A DNA stretch of 64,000 nt. Origin: Zhongshania aliphaticivorans (lineage in GTDB: Bacteria > Pseudomonadota > Gammaproteobacteria > Pseudomonadales > Spongiibacteraceae). The notes beneath the pieces were generated by a model, which was not told the origin of the DNA, searched no databases, and worked only from the letters and a program-made list of their open reading frames with translations. A program made the translations under genes and the position numbers. Each line of letters begins with the position of its first letter. Position 1 is the stretch's first letter. The stretch spans positions 1,085,501 through 1,149,500 of the forward strand of contig NZ_CP014544.1 in assembly GCF_001586255.1 (NCBI RefSeq), given 5' to 3'. Shown here piece after piece: positions 42,657-51,814 of this stretch.

Positions 42657-43118
42657 TTACACAATGGTGATCAAGGGCTGGTCAAATTCCACGGGCTCAG
42701 CGTCGTCAACCAAAATGGCCTCGATTACGCCAGACTTGTCTGCTTCAATTTGGTTCATCATTTTCATGGCTTCAACGATGCAGATGACATCGCCAGCTTT
42801 AACGTGCTGACCAACTTCAACAAAGGCGGGTGAAGAGGGTGAAGGTGAACGGTAGAACGTACCGACCATGGGCGACTTAATTAAATGACCGCTTGGGCCT
42901 TGCGCTTCAGCTGGAGCTGCAGCAGCAGCGGCTGGTGCCGGGGCTGCTGGCTGTGGCGCGTATTGCATTGGCTGTTGCATATACTGAGGAGCCATCATGC
43001 CTTTGGCGGCGCTATTGCGGCTGATGCGTACTGACTCTTCGCCCTCTTTTATCTCTAACTCGTCGATATTCGATTCTTCGAGTAACTCAATTAGCTTTTT
43101 TACTTTTCTAATGTCCAT
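42657..43118 (-). CDS. accB: Biotin carboxyl carrier protein (AccB)
   Basis: This 153-residue carrier has an N-terminal helix, an Ala/Pro-rich linker (about 55-80) and a biotinyl domain with the biotin lysine in the canonical [12 protein letters not shown]. It is cotranscribed with aroQ and accC. Confidence 0.97.
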   Translation of the reverse strand: MDIRKVKKLIELLEESNIDELEIKEGEESVRISRNSAAKGMMAPQYMQQPMQYAPQPAAPAPAAAAAAPAEAQGPSGHLIKSPMVGTFYRSPSPSSPAFVEVGQHVKAGDVICIVEAMKMMNQIEADKSGVIEAILVDDAEPVEFDQPLITIV

Positions 43119-43156
43119 AGAAACTCTCTTTAATGTGAGTGAAGTGATTAGTTTTG

Positions 43157-43597
43157 TTATTCGCTTAACTGGCTTATAGCTGCTTGCAAGGCGTATTCAT
43201 AACCCGCAGCGCCCAGGCCGCAGATGACCCCTTGGGCAATATCTGAAAAATAGGAATGATGACGAAAACTGTCCCGCGCGTGCACATTGGACAAGTGCAC
43301 TTCAATAAAGGGGATGTCTACTGCCAGCAGGGCATCGCGCAGGGCAATACTGGTATGAGTAAAGGCTGCGGGATTGATAATAATAAAGTTGATGCCTTCA
43401 GGGCGCGCCAAGTGGATGCGTTCAATTAACTCGTATTCGGCGTTGCTTTGCATTGATTGCAAATGATGCCCGGCCGCCTTGGCAGATAGCTGTAACCTAG
43501 TGTCGATATCGGCAAGTGTGGCGCTGCCGTATACGCCGGGTTCGCGACTGCCAAGGAGATTGAGATTGGGACCGTGAAGTACGAGTATCGATGCCAT
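43157..43597 (-). CDS. aroQ: Type II 3-dehydroquinate dehydratase (AroQ)
   Basis: This 146-residue shikimate-pathway enzyme has [17 protein letters not shown] with the catalytic Tyr, [12 protein letters not shown] (Glu, His), [16 protein letters not shown], and [20 protein letters not shown]. It is upstream of accB, the same order as in Pseudomonas. Confidence 0.96.
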   Translation of the reverse strand: MASILVLHGPNLNLLGSREPGVYGSATLADIDTRLQLSAKAAGHHLQSMQSNAEYELIERIHLARPEGINFIIINPAAFTHTSIALRDALLAVDIPFIEVHLSNVHARDSFRHHSYFSDIAQGVICGLGAAGYEYALQAAISQLSE

Positions 43598-43782
43598 AGG
43601 TCACTGCTATTTTGCTTAATTCAGGTTATGCGCAGATTGTGCCTTATTTGGTTTTATGAGTCCAACGCATCCCGTGAATTTTTTAAGATAGCGTGCAGTT
43701 AGCCGCAAGTTTGCAGAAGATGACCGGAATTTTGTGCCCTCTAGTGTTTTCGGTGCTAACACTGAAAACCGCCGATATCGGC

Positions 43783-45471
43783 CTAAGTTGACTCCTCTAA
43801 CAAGCTAAGGAGCATCGATTTGCTTAAGACCTGCGGCAAGACGATGGGGCTAGCAGCAAGGTCCGCTGGGAAATATATGTAGAGTGGAATGCCGTTGCGC
43901 TGATAATCGGCGAGCAGCTGGGTGATGGCCGGATCGTAGCGCGTCCAATCGGCTGTGACATAGTGGACATTGTGAAGAATAAAGGCGGCGCGAATCGTAT
44001 CGGTGTGTAACACCAGCGCTTCATTGGCGGCGCAGGTTATGCACCAGTCGGCGGTAACATCTAAAAACACATTTTGGCCGCTTTCGCGCAGGCGTTGAAT
44101 TTGGCTGCTATCAAAGCCTGACACAATGGCGTTATTCTCAATCGGCTTGTTGAGACCAATTAGAATAAGGCTTAGTGCGGCAATATAAGAGACCATGGCC
44201 AGTATTTTGGCTGCTGGGCCCTGTTTGTAGAGCCAGAGGCCAAAACCAATTAGTAGCCAAGCAGATAAAATAAGTGCCATACCGTTCGCGCCGGTTTGGC
44301 GACCAACCACCCAGCTTAACCACACGGCGGTGGCGAGTAGGGGGAAGGCGAGTAGCTGGCGGAGTGTGATCATCCATTGCCCCGGTTTGGGAAGGCGACG
44401 CAAGCCAGCGGGGAATAGTGTTAACAACAATACCGGGAGCGCCATGCCGATACCGATAAAGGCAAACACGAGCAGTGAAATGGCCGGTGTTTGGCTAGCG
44501 GCAAAGCCCACTGCCGTGCCCATAAAGGGCGCTGTGCAGGGGCTGGCGACCACGGTGGCGAGTACGCCAGTGAAAAAACTGCCGCTATAACCCGATTGTC
44601 GACTGAGGTCGTCACCGACACTCATCCAGCTGCCGCCAATCTCAAACACGCCGAGTAAGTTCAGCGACAGCACAAAGAATAGGCTGGCGAGTAGGGCGAC
44701 AAACCACGGTGTTTGCAGTTGAAAGCCCCAGCCGATGGCTTGCCCAGCTTGTTGCAGCGCGATTAATACTCCGGCCACCGCAACAAAGCTCAACACTACG
44801 CCAGCGCTGTACGCGACACCGTGACTGGCGGGGCTACCGCTGCGGGCATTGGCGAAGCTCAGCACCTTGAGACCCAATACCGGGAAAACGCAGGGCATTA
44901 AATTGAGAATGGCGCCGCCGAGCGCGGCAAAAATTAAAATTAGCCAAAGTGTTGGTACATCTGCGGTGGCGGGCAGGGGGCTGGTCTTTTTGGGTGCGGT
45001 CGTTTGTTCAATTAGCTGGCTGATCGAATCAATACGGTAGTGCTGGGTTTGGGGTGGATAGCATAGCCCAGCATCGGCGCAGCCTTGGGACGTAATACTC
45101 AGTGTAAAGGGCTGGCTGGGTATGTCACTGATCGCGATAGATGTATTGTGATAGTAAACTTCGGTTTCGCCAAAATAAGGGTCTTGTTTGACTTTGCCGG
45201 GTTCAAAGCGGCTATTAACCGCCACAGGCTTGCCATCAACGCTGGCGCTAAGCTCGAAACGTTCGCGATAGAGGTAATAGCCCTCGGTTATTTGCCAGCC
45301 AAGCAATAAATTGTCTTTATTCCACTGCAGGTCTGACTGGTAGGCCTGTTCCACGGGCAAAAAGCTAGGATTGCTGTCGCCAAAGCTTTGTGGCGTGGCA
45401 TTAAAAAAATCCTGGCTGTGGGCGTTGGCACCCAAGAGCAGAAAAATAAGCGATAATAAAAGCGGTTTCAT
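43783..45471 (-). CDS. dsbD: Thiol:disulfide interchange protein DsbD
   Basis: This inner-membrane electron carrier of about 562 aa moves reducing power to the periplasm. Signal peptide residues 1-19 end NAHSQ. The alpha domain contains the Cys pair in GCADAGLCYPP. The central membrane domain has eight predicted helices with ILNLMPCVFPVLGLK and SPCTAPFMG cysteines. The C-terminal thioredoxin domain has the motif CITC in ADWCITCAANE, a variant of the usual CVAC/CxxC. The frame is open to 45510, but ATG 45471 gives the signal peptide directly. Confidence 0.94.
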   Translation of the reverse strand: MKPLLLSLIFLLLGANAHSQDFFNATPQSFGDSNPSFLPVEQAYQSDLQWNKDNLLLGWQITEGYYLYRERFELSASVDGKPVAVNSRFEPGKVKQDPYFGETEVYYHNTSIAISDIPSQPFTLSITSQGCADAGLCYPPQTQHYRIDSISQLIEQTTAPKKTSPLPATADVPTLWLILIFAALGGAILNLMPCVFPVLGLKVLSFANARSGSPASHGVAYSAGVVLSFVAVAGVLIALQQAGQAIGWGFQLQTPWFVALLASLFFVLSLNLLGVFEIGGSWMSVGDDLSRQSGYSGSFFTGVLATVVASPCTAPFMGTAVGFAASQTPAISLLVFAFIGIGMALPVLLLTLFPAGLRRLPKPGQWMITLRQLLAFPLLATAVWLSWVVGRQTGANGMALILSAWLLIGFGLWLYKQGPAAKILAMVSYIAALSLILIGLNKPIENNAIVSGFDSSQIQRLRESGQNVFLDVTADWCITCAANEALVLHTDTIRAAFILHNVHYVTADWTRYDPAITQLLADYQRNGIPLYIYFPADLAASPIVLPQVLSKSMLLSLLEEST

Positions 45472-45642
45472 AAATACAATCACTGCTGTGGTGGCGTTAT
45501 GATACGCCATAATTAGTTGTTTCGATGCCGAAATTCACATTGCTAGCGAGTTTACAGGTATTGCCCGGAAGGGTTAAGTTCAGGCTATGTTGTTCGAATA
45601 ATTGTGTCGCCGAAAAGCAAGCGGCGGCGCCTTGGAGGGTTT

Positions 45643-46149
45643 GTGAGTTGTAAGTGGATGAGTGTTGGCGGCTTGGCCGCGCTGTTATTCAGTGCTGTGC
45701 TACAGGCTCAGCCCGATCAAATTACGGTAGAAAATGCCTATGTGCGGGGCTTGCCGCCCAGCCAACGCAATACCGCAGCATTTTTTAGTGTGCAAAATTC
45801 GCGTGGTCAAGAGGTTCGGATTGTGGCTGGTGATAGTGATGCCGCCGAGCGTTTGGAAATACATGGGCATCAGCATCGTAATGGCATGATGTCGATGCAG
45901 CGCGAGGACGCGGTCACCGTGCCGGCCAACGGGGAATTTGTTTTTGCGCCCGGTGCCTACCATTTAATGTTAATTAATTTAACCAGACCGCTGGCAGACG
46001 GTGATCGGGTGAAATTTACCCTTAAAACCGCTGAGGGTGAGATTCTTGCCATCGATGCGCCGGTAATTAGTGTGCTCAAACCCGCGCCCAGCGCAAACAC
46101 CACATCTAGCTCCACAATGAGCCCGACTGAACACACAGGAATGCACTAA
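45643..46149 (+). CDS. PCuAC-type periplasmic copper chaperone (DUF461)
   Basis: This protein of about 168 aa has a signal peptide ending QAQ and a cupredoxin-like domain. The Cu(I) ligands fit H-M-x(10)-M-x(21)-H-x-M: LEIHGHQHRNGMMSMQ and APGAYHLMLINL. GTG 45643 is preferred because GGAGG precedes it by 4 nt (ATG 45658 is the alternative). The family loads copper onto cytochrome oxidase. It is divergent from dsbD and begins an operon with the DUF2333 and YajG genes. Confidence 0.88.
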   Translation: MSCKWMSVGGLAALLFSAVLQAQPDQITVENAYVRGLPPSQRNTAAFFSVQNSRGQEVRIVAGDSDAAERLEIHGHQHRNGMMSMQREDAVTVPANGEFVFAPGAYHLMLINLTRPLADGDRVKFTLKTAEGEILAIDAPVISVLKPAPSANTTSSSTMSPTEHTGMH

Positions 46150-47183
46150 TGATTGAAAAACTAAAAGACCTAGTGGCTAGGGCCAAAGAGAGCGCGCAAG
46201 AATGGCTCGGCAATGGGCTTGCATTAAAAATAGCTGCTGTCGTCGTGCCAGTCTATCTCGTGATTGTGATGATATTTGGCGTGTATTGGAGCTTTACACC
46301 GGATATGCCCAATACCCAGTATTTGCAAAAAGACACCAAAGTGGGTGTTATTGGCAGCGCAACAACCTCGGCATTAATTGATGTTACCGAAACATTGCTC
46401 GACAAGCCGGGCGGTTTTATTAGTAATGATATAAGCCCGCCAGGCATTTTTATGGACGATATGCCCGCGTGGGAATACGGAGTGCTTATTCAAGTTAGAG
46501 ACCTTAGCCGCGCCATGCGCGAGAACTTTAGTCGCTCGCAGTCGCAGTCCCAAGAAGATGGCGACCTGGCTAAGGCCGAGCCGCGCTTCAGCTTCTCTAA
46601 TAATAGCTGGGCGGTGCCTGCTTCTGAGTCGGAATACCGGCAGGGCATTAAATTTCTTAAGGCTTATCGCAGCCGCTTGGCTGATGTAGATCAGCCCCAG
46701 GCCCAGTTTTACGCCCGCGCCGATAATTTGCGCTACTGGCTGGCCGGTGTCGAGTCACGTTTAGGGAGTTTGTCGCAGCGCTTGAGTGCCAGTGTTGGGC
46801 GGCCGCGCTTGAACACGGATCTAGCCAACGACGCCAATGCACGGCAGTCTACGCCGGCATCGACTGAGTTGCAGATAAAAACCCCATGGCTGGAAATTGA
46901 TAATGTATTTTACGAATCCCGCGGCACGGCTTGGGCGCTGATTTGCTTCCTGAAGGCGGTAGAGGTGGATTTTGCCGATGTATTGGCCAATAAAAATGCG
47001 AGTGTGAGTTTACGACAAATAATTCGTGAGCTAGAGGGAACCCAGCAGGCAATGTTCAGCCCAATGGTCTTAAATGGCAGTGGTTTTGGTTTTTTAGCCA
47101 ACCATTCACTGGTGATGGCGTCTTATATTAGCCGCGCCAATGGTGCTATAACTGATTTACGTGACTTGTTATCTCAAGGATAA
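46149..47183 (+). CDS. DUF2333 inner-membrane protein
   Basis: This 344-residue protein has one N-terminal membrane helix (about 27-48, KIAAVVVPVYLVIVMIFGVYWSF) and a large extracytoplasmic helical domain typical of DUF2333, with IDVTETLLDKPGGFISNDISPPG early and the ending GFGFLANHSLVMASYISRANGAITDLRDLL. Its function is unknown. The start overlaps the copper chaperone stop by one base (TAATG). A yajG-type gene follows 1 bp later. Confidence 0.85.
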   Translation: MIEKLKDLVARAKESAQEWLGNGLALKIAAVVVPVYLVIVMIFGVYWSFTPDMPNTQYLQKDTKVGVIGSATTSALIDVTETLLDKPGGFISNDISPPGIFMDDMPAWEYGVLIQVRDLSRAMRENFSRSQSQSQEDGDLAKAEPRFSFSNNSWAVPASESEYRQGIKFLKAYRSRLADVDQPQAQFYARADNLRYWLAGVESRLGSLSQRLSASVGRPRLNTDLANDANARQSTPASTELQIKTPWLEIDNVFYESRGTAWALICFLKAVEVDFADVLANKNASVSLRQIIRELEGTQQAMFSPMVLNGSGFGFLANHSLVMASYISRANGAITDLRDLLSQG

Positions 47184-47774
47184 ATGATGGTTTACTCAAC
47201 TTTACTTAAAACCTGTGTGCTCGCCGCCAGCGTGTGGCTTACGGCCTGCGCCTCTAGTCCGCAAGCGATTCAATTGAGCCCGAAATTTTCGGAGCCCAGT
47301 GCGCGTATTGGCAATAATAGCCCTGTTCATGTCAGGGTCAGTGACCAGCGTCAAAACAAGGTGCTGGGCAGCCGCGGTGGCACATACCGCGAAACCTCAG
47401 TGGTGACCATTGCCAACGATTTGTCATTGGCGGTTGAAAAGCCCTTGGCTAAGCACATGGCGGCAATGGGCTACGATACCGACAGTCTGCGCGCCGACAC
47501 GGCAGATCTCCATGTGATTTTTGAATCGCTGGTTTACAACCACCCGAAAGAAGACGGGGTTGGTTATGACATGGATATGTTAGCTGTGGTAAATGTGGTT
47601 GCTAGTCGCGGTAATGAGCGCTATGAAGGCCGCTACCGAGTGAAACGCAAGCAGAAGTTCTTTAATGCGCCAAGCGAGTCTCACAATGCCGAGCTGGTTA
47701 ACGGCCTTGTGGTGGAAGTGCTTAATAGCATGTTTGAAGACCCTAAGCTGGTAGGGTTCTTGCGAAAAAATTAA
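47184..47774 (+). CDS. YajG-family lipoprotein
   Basis: This 196-residue protein has a lipoprotein signal peptide with lipobox LTAC (Cys near 22). The soluble part resembles YajG: NNSPVHVRVSDQRQNKVLGSRGG and FINAPSESHNAELVNGLVVEVLNSMFED-like C-terminal strands. Its role is unknown. It ends at a bidirectional terminator. Confidence 0.8.
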   Translation: MMVYSTLLKTCVLAASVWLTACASSPQAIQLSPKFSEPSARIGNNSPVHVRVSDQRQNKVLGSRGGTYRETSVVTIANDLSLAVEKPLAKHMAAMGYDTDSLRADTADLHVIFESLVYNHPKEDGVGYDMDMLAVVNVVASRGNERYEGRYRVKRKQKFFNAPSESHNAELVNGLVVEVLNSMFEDPKLVGFLRKN

Positions 47775-47791
47775 GGCGAATTATCTGAATT

Positions 47792-47830
47792 AAAAAAAGG
47801 CGGATGCGTTAATGGCTCCGCCTTTTTTTA
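47792..47830. terminator. Bidirectional terminator between yajG-type gene and trxC
   Basis: AGGCGGA (about 47798-47804) and TCCGCCT (about 47817-47823) form the stem. A run of seven A lies before and seven T after it, so it terminates both converging transcripts. Confidence 0.88.
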
Positions 47831-47848
47831 TGTTTGCAACGTGCTGGC

Positions 47849-48298
47849 CTATAGCGTTGCCAGTTGCTGGTTTAGCCAGTCCTTGAATTGTCCCTTGGGC
47901 AGTGCGCCAGACAGCCGGGCAATTTCGCGGCCACCATGAAATAGAATCAGCGTCGGGATCGAGCGGATTTGACGCTGCGCAGCCGTGTTCTGGTTGGCTT
48001 CCGTGTCGAGTTTAAGAAAACTGACATGAGTGGGCATTTCGGCGGCAAGCTCGCTATAAACTGGCGCAAAGGAGCGGCAGGGGCCGCACCAAGGCGCCCA
48101 AAAATCAACCAGCACGGGCAAACCGCTTTGTTGAATATAGCGATTGAAATTAGCATCGCTGGCGTTGACGACCTTGCCATCGAGCAATAGCGCCTTGCAC
48201 TTGCCGCATACCGGCGCATCGGTAAGGCGCGATTCGGGTACGCGGTTAATTGCGGCGCAGTGCGGGCAAATCAGTTGTAGCGAAGGGCTAGTGCTCAT
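47849..48298 (-). CDS. trxC: Thioredoxin 2 (TrxC)
   Basis: This 149-residue thioredoxin has an N-terminal zinc-binding extension with CPHC (about residue 11) and CGKC (about 31). The thioredoxin fold has WAPWCGPC, the active site, near residue 67, and the cis-Pro loop IRSIPTLILF. TrxC is a stress-inducible, zinc-tuned cytoplasmic disulfide reductase in other bacteria. Confidence 0.94.
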   Translation of the reverse strand: MSTSPSLQLICPHCAAINRVPESRLTDAPVCGKCKALLLDGKVVNASDANFNRYIQQSGLPVLVDFWAPWCGPCRSFAPVYSELAAEMPTHVSFLKLDTEANQNTAAQRQIRSIPTLILFHGGREIARLSGALPKGQFKDWLNQQLATL

Positions 48299-48375
48299 GG
48301 GGAGTCCAAATACAGCAAGTCATAACGCTGATATGTGGTCAGAAGGCGGGGATTTCAAGGTTTTAGCTTTACGGC

Positions 48376-48416
48376 GCTAGGCTTCCTCAACGCGCCAGCG
48401 CGTGAGACAGCCTAGC
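48376..48416. repeat. Long imperfect hairpin downstream of the PfkB kinase gene
   Basis: GCTAGGCT (48376-48383) pairs with AGCCTAGC (48409-48416). Inside, CTCAACGCG faces CGCGTGAG around a short loop. The structure is 41 bp with only one or two mismatches. No U-tract follows on either strand, so a standard terminator is unlikely. It could be a rho-assisted end signal or a mRNA-stabilising element. Confidence 0.45.
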
Positions 48417-48426
48417 AAATGAGTAC

Positions 48427-49425
48427 TTAACGATTTAACTCGCTGAGTAATTCCTGATGTCGCGGCCCGAGTAGGCGTGGACCGTATTGGGATACAACCT
48501 CGGCGGCAGCGCGGCTAGCCAGCGCGCCAGCCTTGGCGTAGCTGTACCCGTTGGTAATGCCGTAGAGGAACGCGCCAGCAAACATATCGCCCGCGCCGTT
48601 GGTGTCTACCGCTGCGACCTTATGGCCTGAAATTTCATGCAATTGTTCGCCGTCAAACACCAGTGCGCCTTTGGCACCGAGGGTGATGGCGAAGGTCTTG
48701 GCAACTTGTTTCAGTGCGGCAACGGCGTCATCAAGCGACTCGCTGTTTGCCCAGCCCAGCGCTTCAGCTTCATTGCAGAAAATCAGGTCTACCCCGTTGC
48801 CCAGCATGTCGTTTAAACCGTCGCGAAAAAAGCTAACCATCCCAGGATCTGAAAAGCTCAGCGCGGTTTTGACGCCGTTGCTTTCAGCGAGTTCGCGACC
48901 GGCGATCGCCGCGGCGCGGCCAGAGTCAGAGGTAACCAAATAGCCTTCGGCGTAGAAATACTCAGAGCGAGCGAGTGCCTCGGCATTGATTTCGGCCACT
49001 GACAATGTTTCGCTGATACCCAGGTGGGTGTTCATGCTGCGTTCTGCATCGGGGCTGATCAGCACCAAACATTTACCTGTAGTGCCGACGGCCTTGTCGC
49101 CGTCAAAATCGGCATCGACCCCGGCGGCTTTAATGTCGTTCATAAAGAAGTGGCCGTGTTCATCGTTCGCCACTTTACAGGAGTAGTAATTGTTGGCGCC
49201 AAAATAGCCTGCAGCGACAATGCTATTGCAGGCGGAACCACCACTGGCGAGTTTGGCGTGAACCATATGGCCGCTGAGCTTGTCCAACAGTTCCTGTTGA
49301 CGGGCTGCATCGACGAGGGTCATCAGGCCTTTTTCCACGCCGAGGGATTGCAATTCTGCGTCGTTAATTTCGATTTCGGTATCGACTAAGGCGGCGCCAA
49401 TTCCATAGAGGTGGTATTTTTTCAT
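48427..49425 (-). CDS. Adenosine kinase-like PfkB-family sugar/nucleoside kinase
   Basis: This 332-residue ribokinase-fold enzyme has GIGAALVDTEIEI, LASGGSACNSIVAAGYFGA near the substrate, and the PfkB signature with catalytic Asp DTNGAGDMFAGAFLYGI (about residues 279-295). The N terminus and GGSACNS site resemble bacterial adenosine kinases, although ribose or other nucleosides are possible. Monocistronic. It is divergent from mrcB. Confidence 0.85.
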   Translation of the reverse strand: MKKYHLYGIGAALVDTEIEINDAELQSLGVEKGLMTLVDAARQQELLDKLSGHMVHAKLASGGSACNSIVAAGYFGANNYYSCKVANDEHGHFFMNDIKAAGVDADFDGDKAVGTTGKCLVLISPDAERSMNTHLGISETLSVAEINAEALARSEYFYAEGYLVTSDSGRAAAIAGRELAESNGVKTALSFSDPGMVSFFRDGLNDMLGNGVDLIFCNEAEALGWANSESLDDAVAALKQVAKTFAITLGAKGALVFDGEQLHEISGHKVAAVDTNGAGDMFAGAFLYGITNGYSYAKAGALASRAAAEVVSQYGPRLLGPRHQELLSELNR

Positions 49426-49505
49426 CTGATTTGCCAGTAACTTGCGGTAAAGTGCCGCTATTATCCGGTTTGAATTCTGATTTGCAATGTATCTGGTCGT
49501 ATTGA

Positions 49506-51800
49506 ATGGTTAAGAAAGCATCTAAGGGGAGTGGCGCTTCCGCAGCAACATTCTCGTGGTGGGGTTTATTCGTCAAGCTTAGCTTGGCGTTTGCGGTCGT
49601 CATGTTGATTTTTTTCGCTTACTGCGATGCCAAGGTGCGCGGCACGTTTGACCGTCAGCGCTATGAGCAGCCCGCCAAAGTCTACGCACGGCCCTTAGTA
49701 CTGGCGACGGGGGCTATTCTAACGGCGTATGAGCTAGAGTCAGAATTAGGTGAGCTGGGTTACAGTAGCCGCCGTTTGGTGGATCAGCCAGGTAGTTACT
49801 TTCGTCAGGGCGATCATTTTACGATTTATCTGCGGCCCTTCGCCTTTGCTGACGGCCTGCAGCCCGCGCGCAAGATTGAGGTTGAAATGAACTCGACCAC
49901 GGTGGGCGTGGTGCGCAATAAATTGGGTGATCGCATCGCTGAAGAGCAGCTCGATCCCATGGTGATTGGTGGGGTGTATCCCGGCCGCCATGAAGACCGC
50001 CTGATGTTAAGCCTTGCCGAAGCGCCGCAAATGCTGATTGAAACCTTGGTGCAGGTGGAAGATCAGCACTTCTACAGCCATTTTGGTATTTCGCCGCGCA
50101 GTATCGTGCGCGCTATGCTCGCCAATATAAAGGCGGGACGCACGGTCCAGGGCGGCAGCACACTCACCCAGCAATTGGTTAAAAACACGATTCTCAGCAA
50201 TGAGCGCAGCTTGTGGCGCAAGGCCAAAGAAGCGGTGATGTCGATTTTAACCGAGATGCATTACAGCAAAGACCGAATTTTAGAAGCGTATATCAACGAA
50301 GTTTATTTGGGGCAGGAGGGCAATCGGGCTATTCACGGCTTTGGTCTTGCCGCGCGCCACTACTATAACCGGCCCCTAGAGGAGTTAAATTTAGGGCAGG
50401 TTGCGATGCTGGTGGGCCTCGTTAAAGGGCCGTCGTATTACGACCCGTGGCGTCACCCAGAGCGCGCCAAAACCCGCCGCAATATTGTGCTCGGCGAGCT
50501 AGAGGAAGAGGGTTGGCTGACCACGCAGCAATTGGCAGAGTGGCAGAAAGAGCCTTTAGAGTTAGCCAAAACCTCGGCACTGGCCGGCGTGTACCCTGCT
50601 TATGTCGACTTGGTGCGGCGTCAATTGAGCCGTGATTATCAGAGCAAGGAGCTGCAAACCAGTGGTTTGCGAATATTTACGCCCTTTGACCCGGTTTTGC
50701 AGCGCCGCGCAGAAAAGGCAACGGTGAAATCCCTACAGCGACTGGAAGCCCGTCAAAAAGACTTAGAAGTTGCCATGGTCGTGACCAAGGTAAACAGCGG
50801 TGATGTCGTCGCGGTAATTGGTGGCAAGCGGCCAAAATACGCTGGCTTTAACCGCGCCCTAGATGCGCTGCGGCCCATTGGTTCATTGGCTAAACCCGCC
50901 GTGTACTTGGCCGCGCTAAATCAACCCAATCAATATAGTTTGTTGACCAAGGTGTCGGATGAGCCGGTATCGATCAGCAATGCCAATGGCAGCCAGTGGC
51001 GGCCTTCGAATTACGATCGCAAATCCCACGGCGAGGTGCCCCTGCACACCGCATTGGCCCACTCTTATAATTTAGCGACTGCGCGGTTGGGTATGCAGGT
51101 TGGCTTGGATAAGGTTATGGCCATGTTCCAGCGCCTTGGCGTGCAGCGGCCCTTACTCGAAGTGCCATCGATGTTACTGGGTTCAGCGGAGTTGGCGCCA
51201 ATAGAAGTCGCGGCGATGTACCAGACCTTGGCGGCAGATGGCCGTTATACACCGCTGCGTACGATTTATGCCATTACCGATAATAAGGGCGAGTTATTGG
51301 CGCGCTACCCGCAAAAGCCAAAACAGGTTGTCAATTCTGCAGCAGTGCATTTATTGCAATACGCGATGTTAGAAACCGTGCGCGAAGGCACGGGCAAAGG
51401 GGTGTATCAGGTGTTGCCCAAAGACTATCGGGTGGCGGGTAAAACCGGTACCAGTAACGATACCCGCGACTCTTGGTTTGCTGGTTTTGCCGGGGACTAT
51501 ATGGCTGTGGTCTGGATGGGTTTAGACAATAACACCTCAACGGGCTTAACCGGCGCCAGCGGTGCCTTAATGGTGTGGCGTCAGTTTATGGCCGAGGCCA
51601 GCACCGAGCAAATGCCATTTTCACTGGTAGATGGCGTAGAGTATCAGTGGGTGGACAGCATCAGTGGCAAGCTTAGTCAGTCGTGGTGTGAAAACGCGCG
51701 TTATATGCCCTTTATGAGCGGCAGTGCACCCCGTGAGCGCGGCGGCTGCGCCCCGGAACCTGAGAAGGTGTGGGGCTGGTTTCGAAGCGTATTTGACTAG
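49506..51800 (+). CDS. mrcB: Bifunctional penicillin-binding protein 1B (MrcB)
   Basis: This 764-residue class A PBP has a membrane helix at about 17-42. UB2H-like residues (about 75-140, ELESELGELGYSSRRLVDQPGSYFRQGD) indicate LpoB-regulated PBP1b rather than PBP1a. The glycosyltransferase domain has the catalytic Glu in VEDQHFYSHFGISPRS and QGGSTLTQQLVKN. The transpeptidase domain has nucleophile Ser in GSLAKPAVYLAAL and KTGTSNDTRDSWF. It builds peptidoglycan at the inner membrane. The frame starts at ATG 49506. Confidence 0.95.
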   Translation: MVKKASKGSGASAATFSWWGLFVKLSLAFAVVMLIFFAYCDAKVRGTFDRQRYEQPAKVYARPLVLATGAILTAYELESELGELGYSSRRLVDQPGSYFRQGDHFTIYLRPFAFADGLQPARKIEVEMNSTTVGVVRNKLGDRIAEEQLDPMVIGGVYPGRHEDRLMLSLAEAPQMLIETLVQVEDQHFYSHFGISPRSIVRAMLANIKAGRTVQGGSTLTQQLVKNTILSNERSLWRKAKEAVMSILTEMHYSKDRILEAYINEVYLGQEGNRAIHGFGLAARHYYNRPLEELNLGQVAMLVGLVKGPSYYDPWRHPERAKTRRNIVLGELEEEGWLTTQQLAEWQKEPLELAKTSALAGVYPAYVDLVRRQLSRDYQSKELQTSGLRIFTPFDPVLQRRAEKATVKSLQRLEARQKDLEVAMVVTKVNSGDVVAVIGGKRPKYAGFNRALDALRPIGSLAKPAVYLAALNQPNQYSLLTKVSDEPVSISNANGSQWRPSNYDRKSHGEVPLHTALAHSYNLATARLGMQVGLDKVMAMFQRLGVQRPLLEVPSMLLGSAELAPIEVAAMYQTLAADGRYTPLRTIYAITDNKGELLARYPQKPKQVVNSAAVHLLQYAMLETVREGTGKGVYQVLPKDYRVAGKTGTSNDTRDSWFAGFAGDYMAVVWMGLDNNTSTGLTGASGALMVWRQFMAEASTEQMPFSLVDGVEYQWVDSISGKLSQSWCENARYMPFMSGSAPRERGGCAPEPEKVWGWFRSVFD

Positions 51801-51814
51801 CTAAAATGGCTGGC

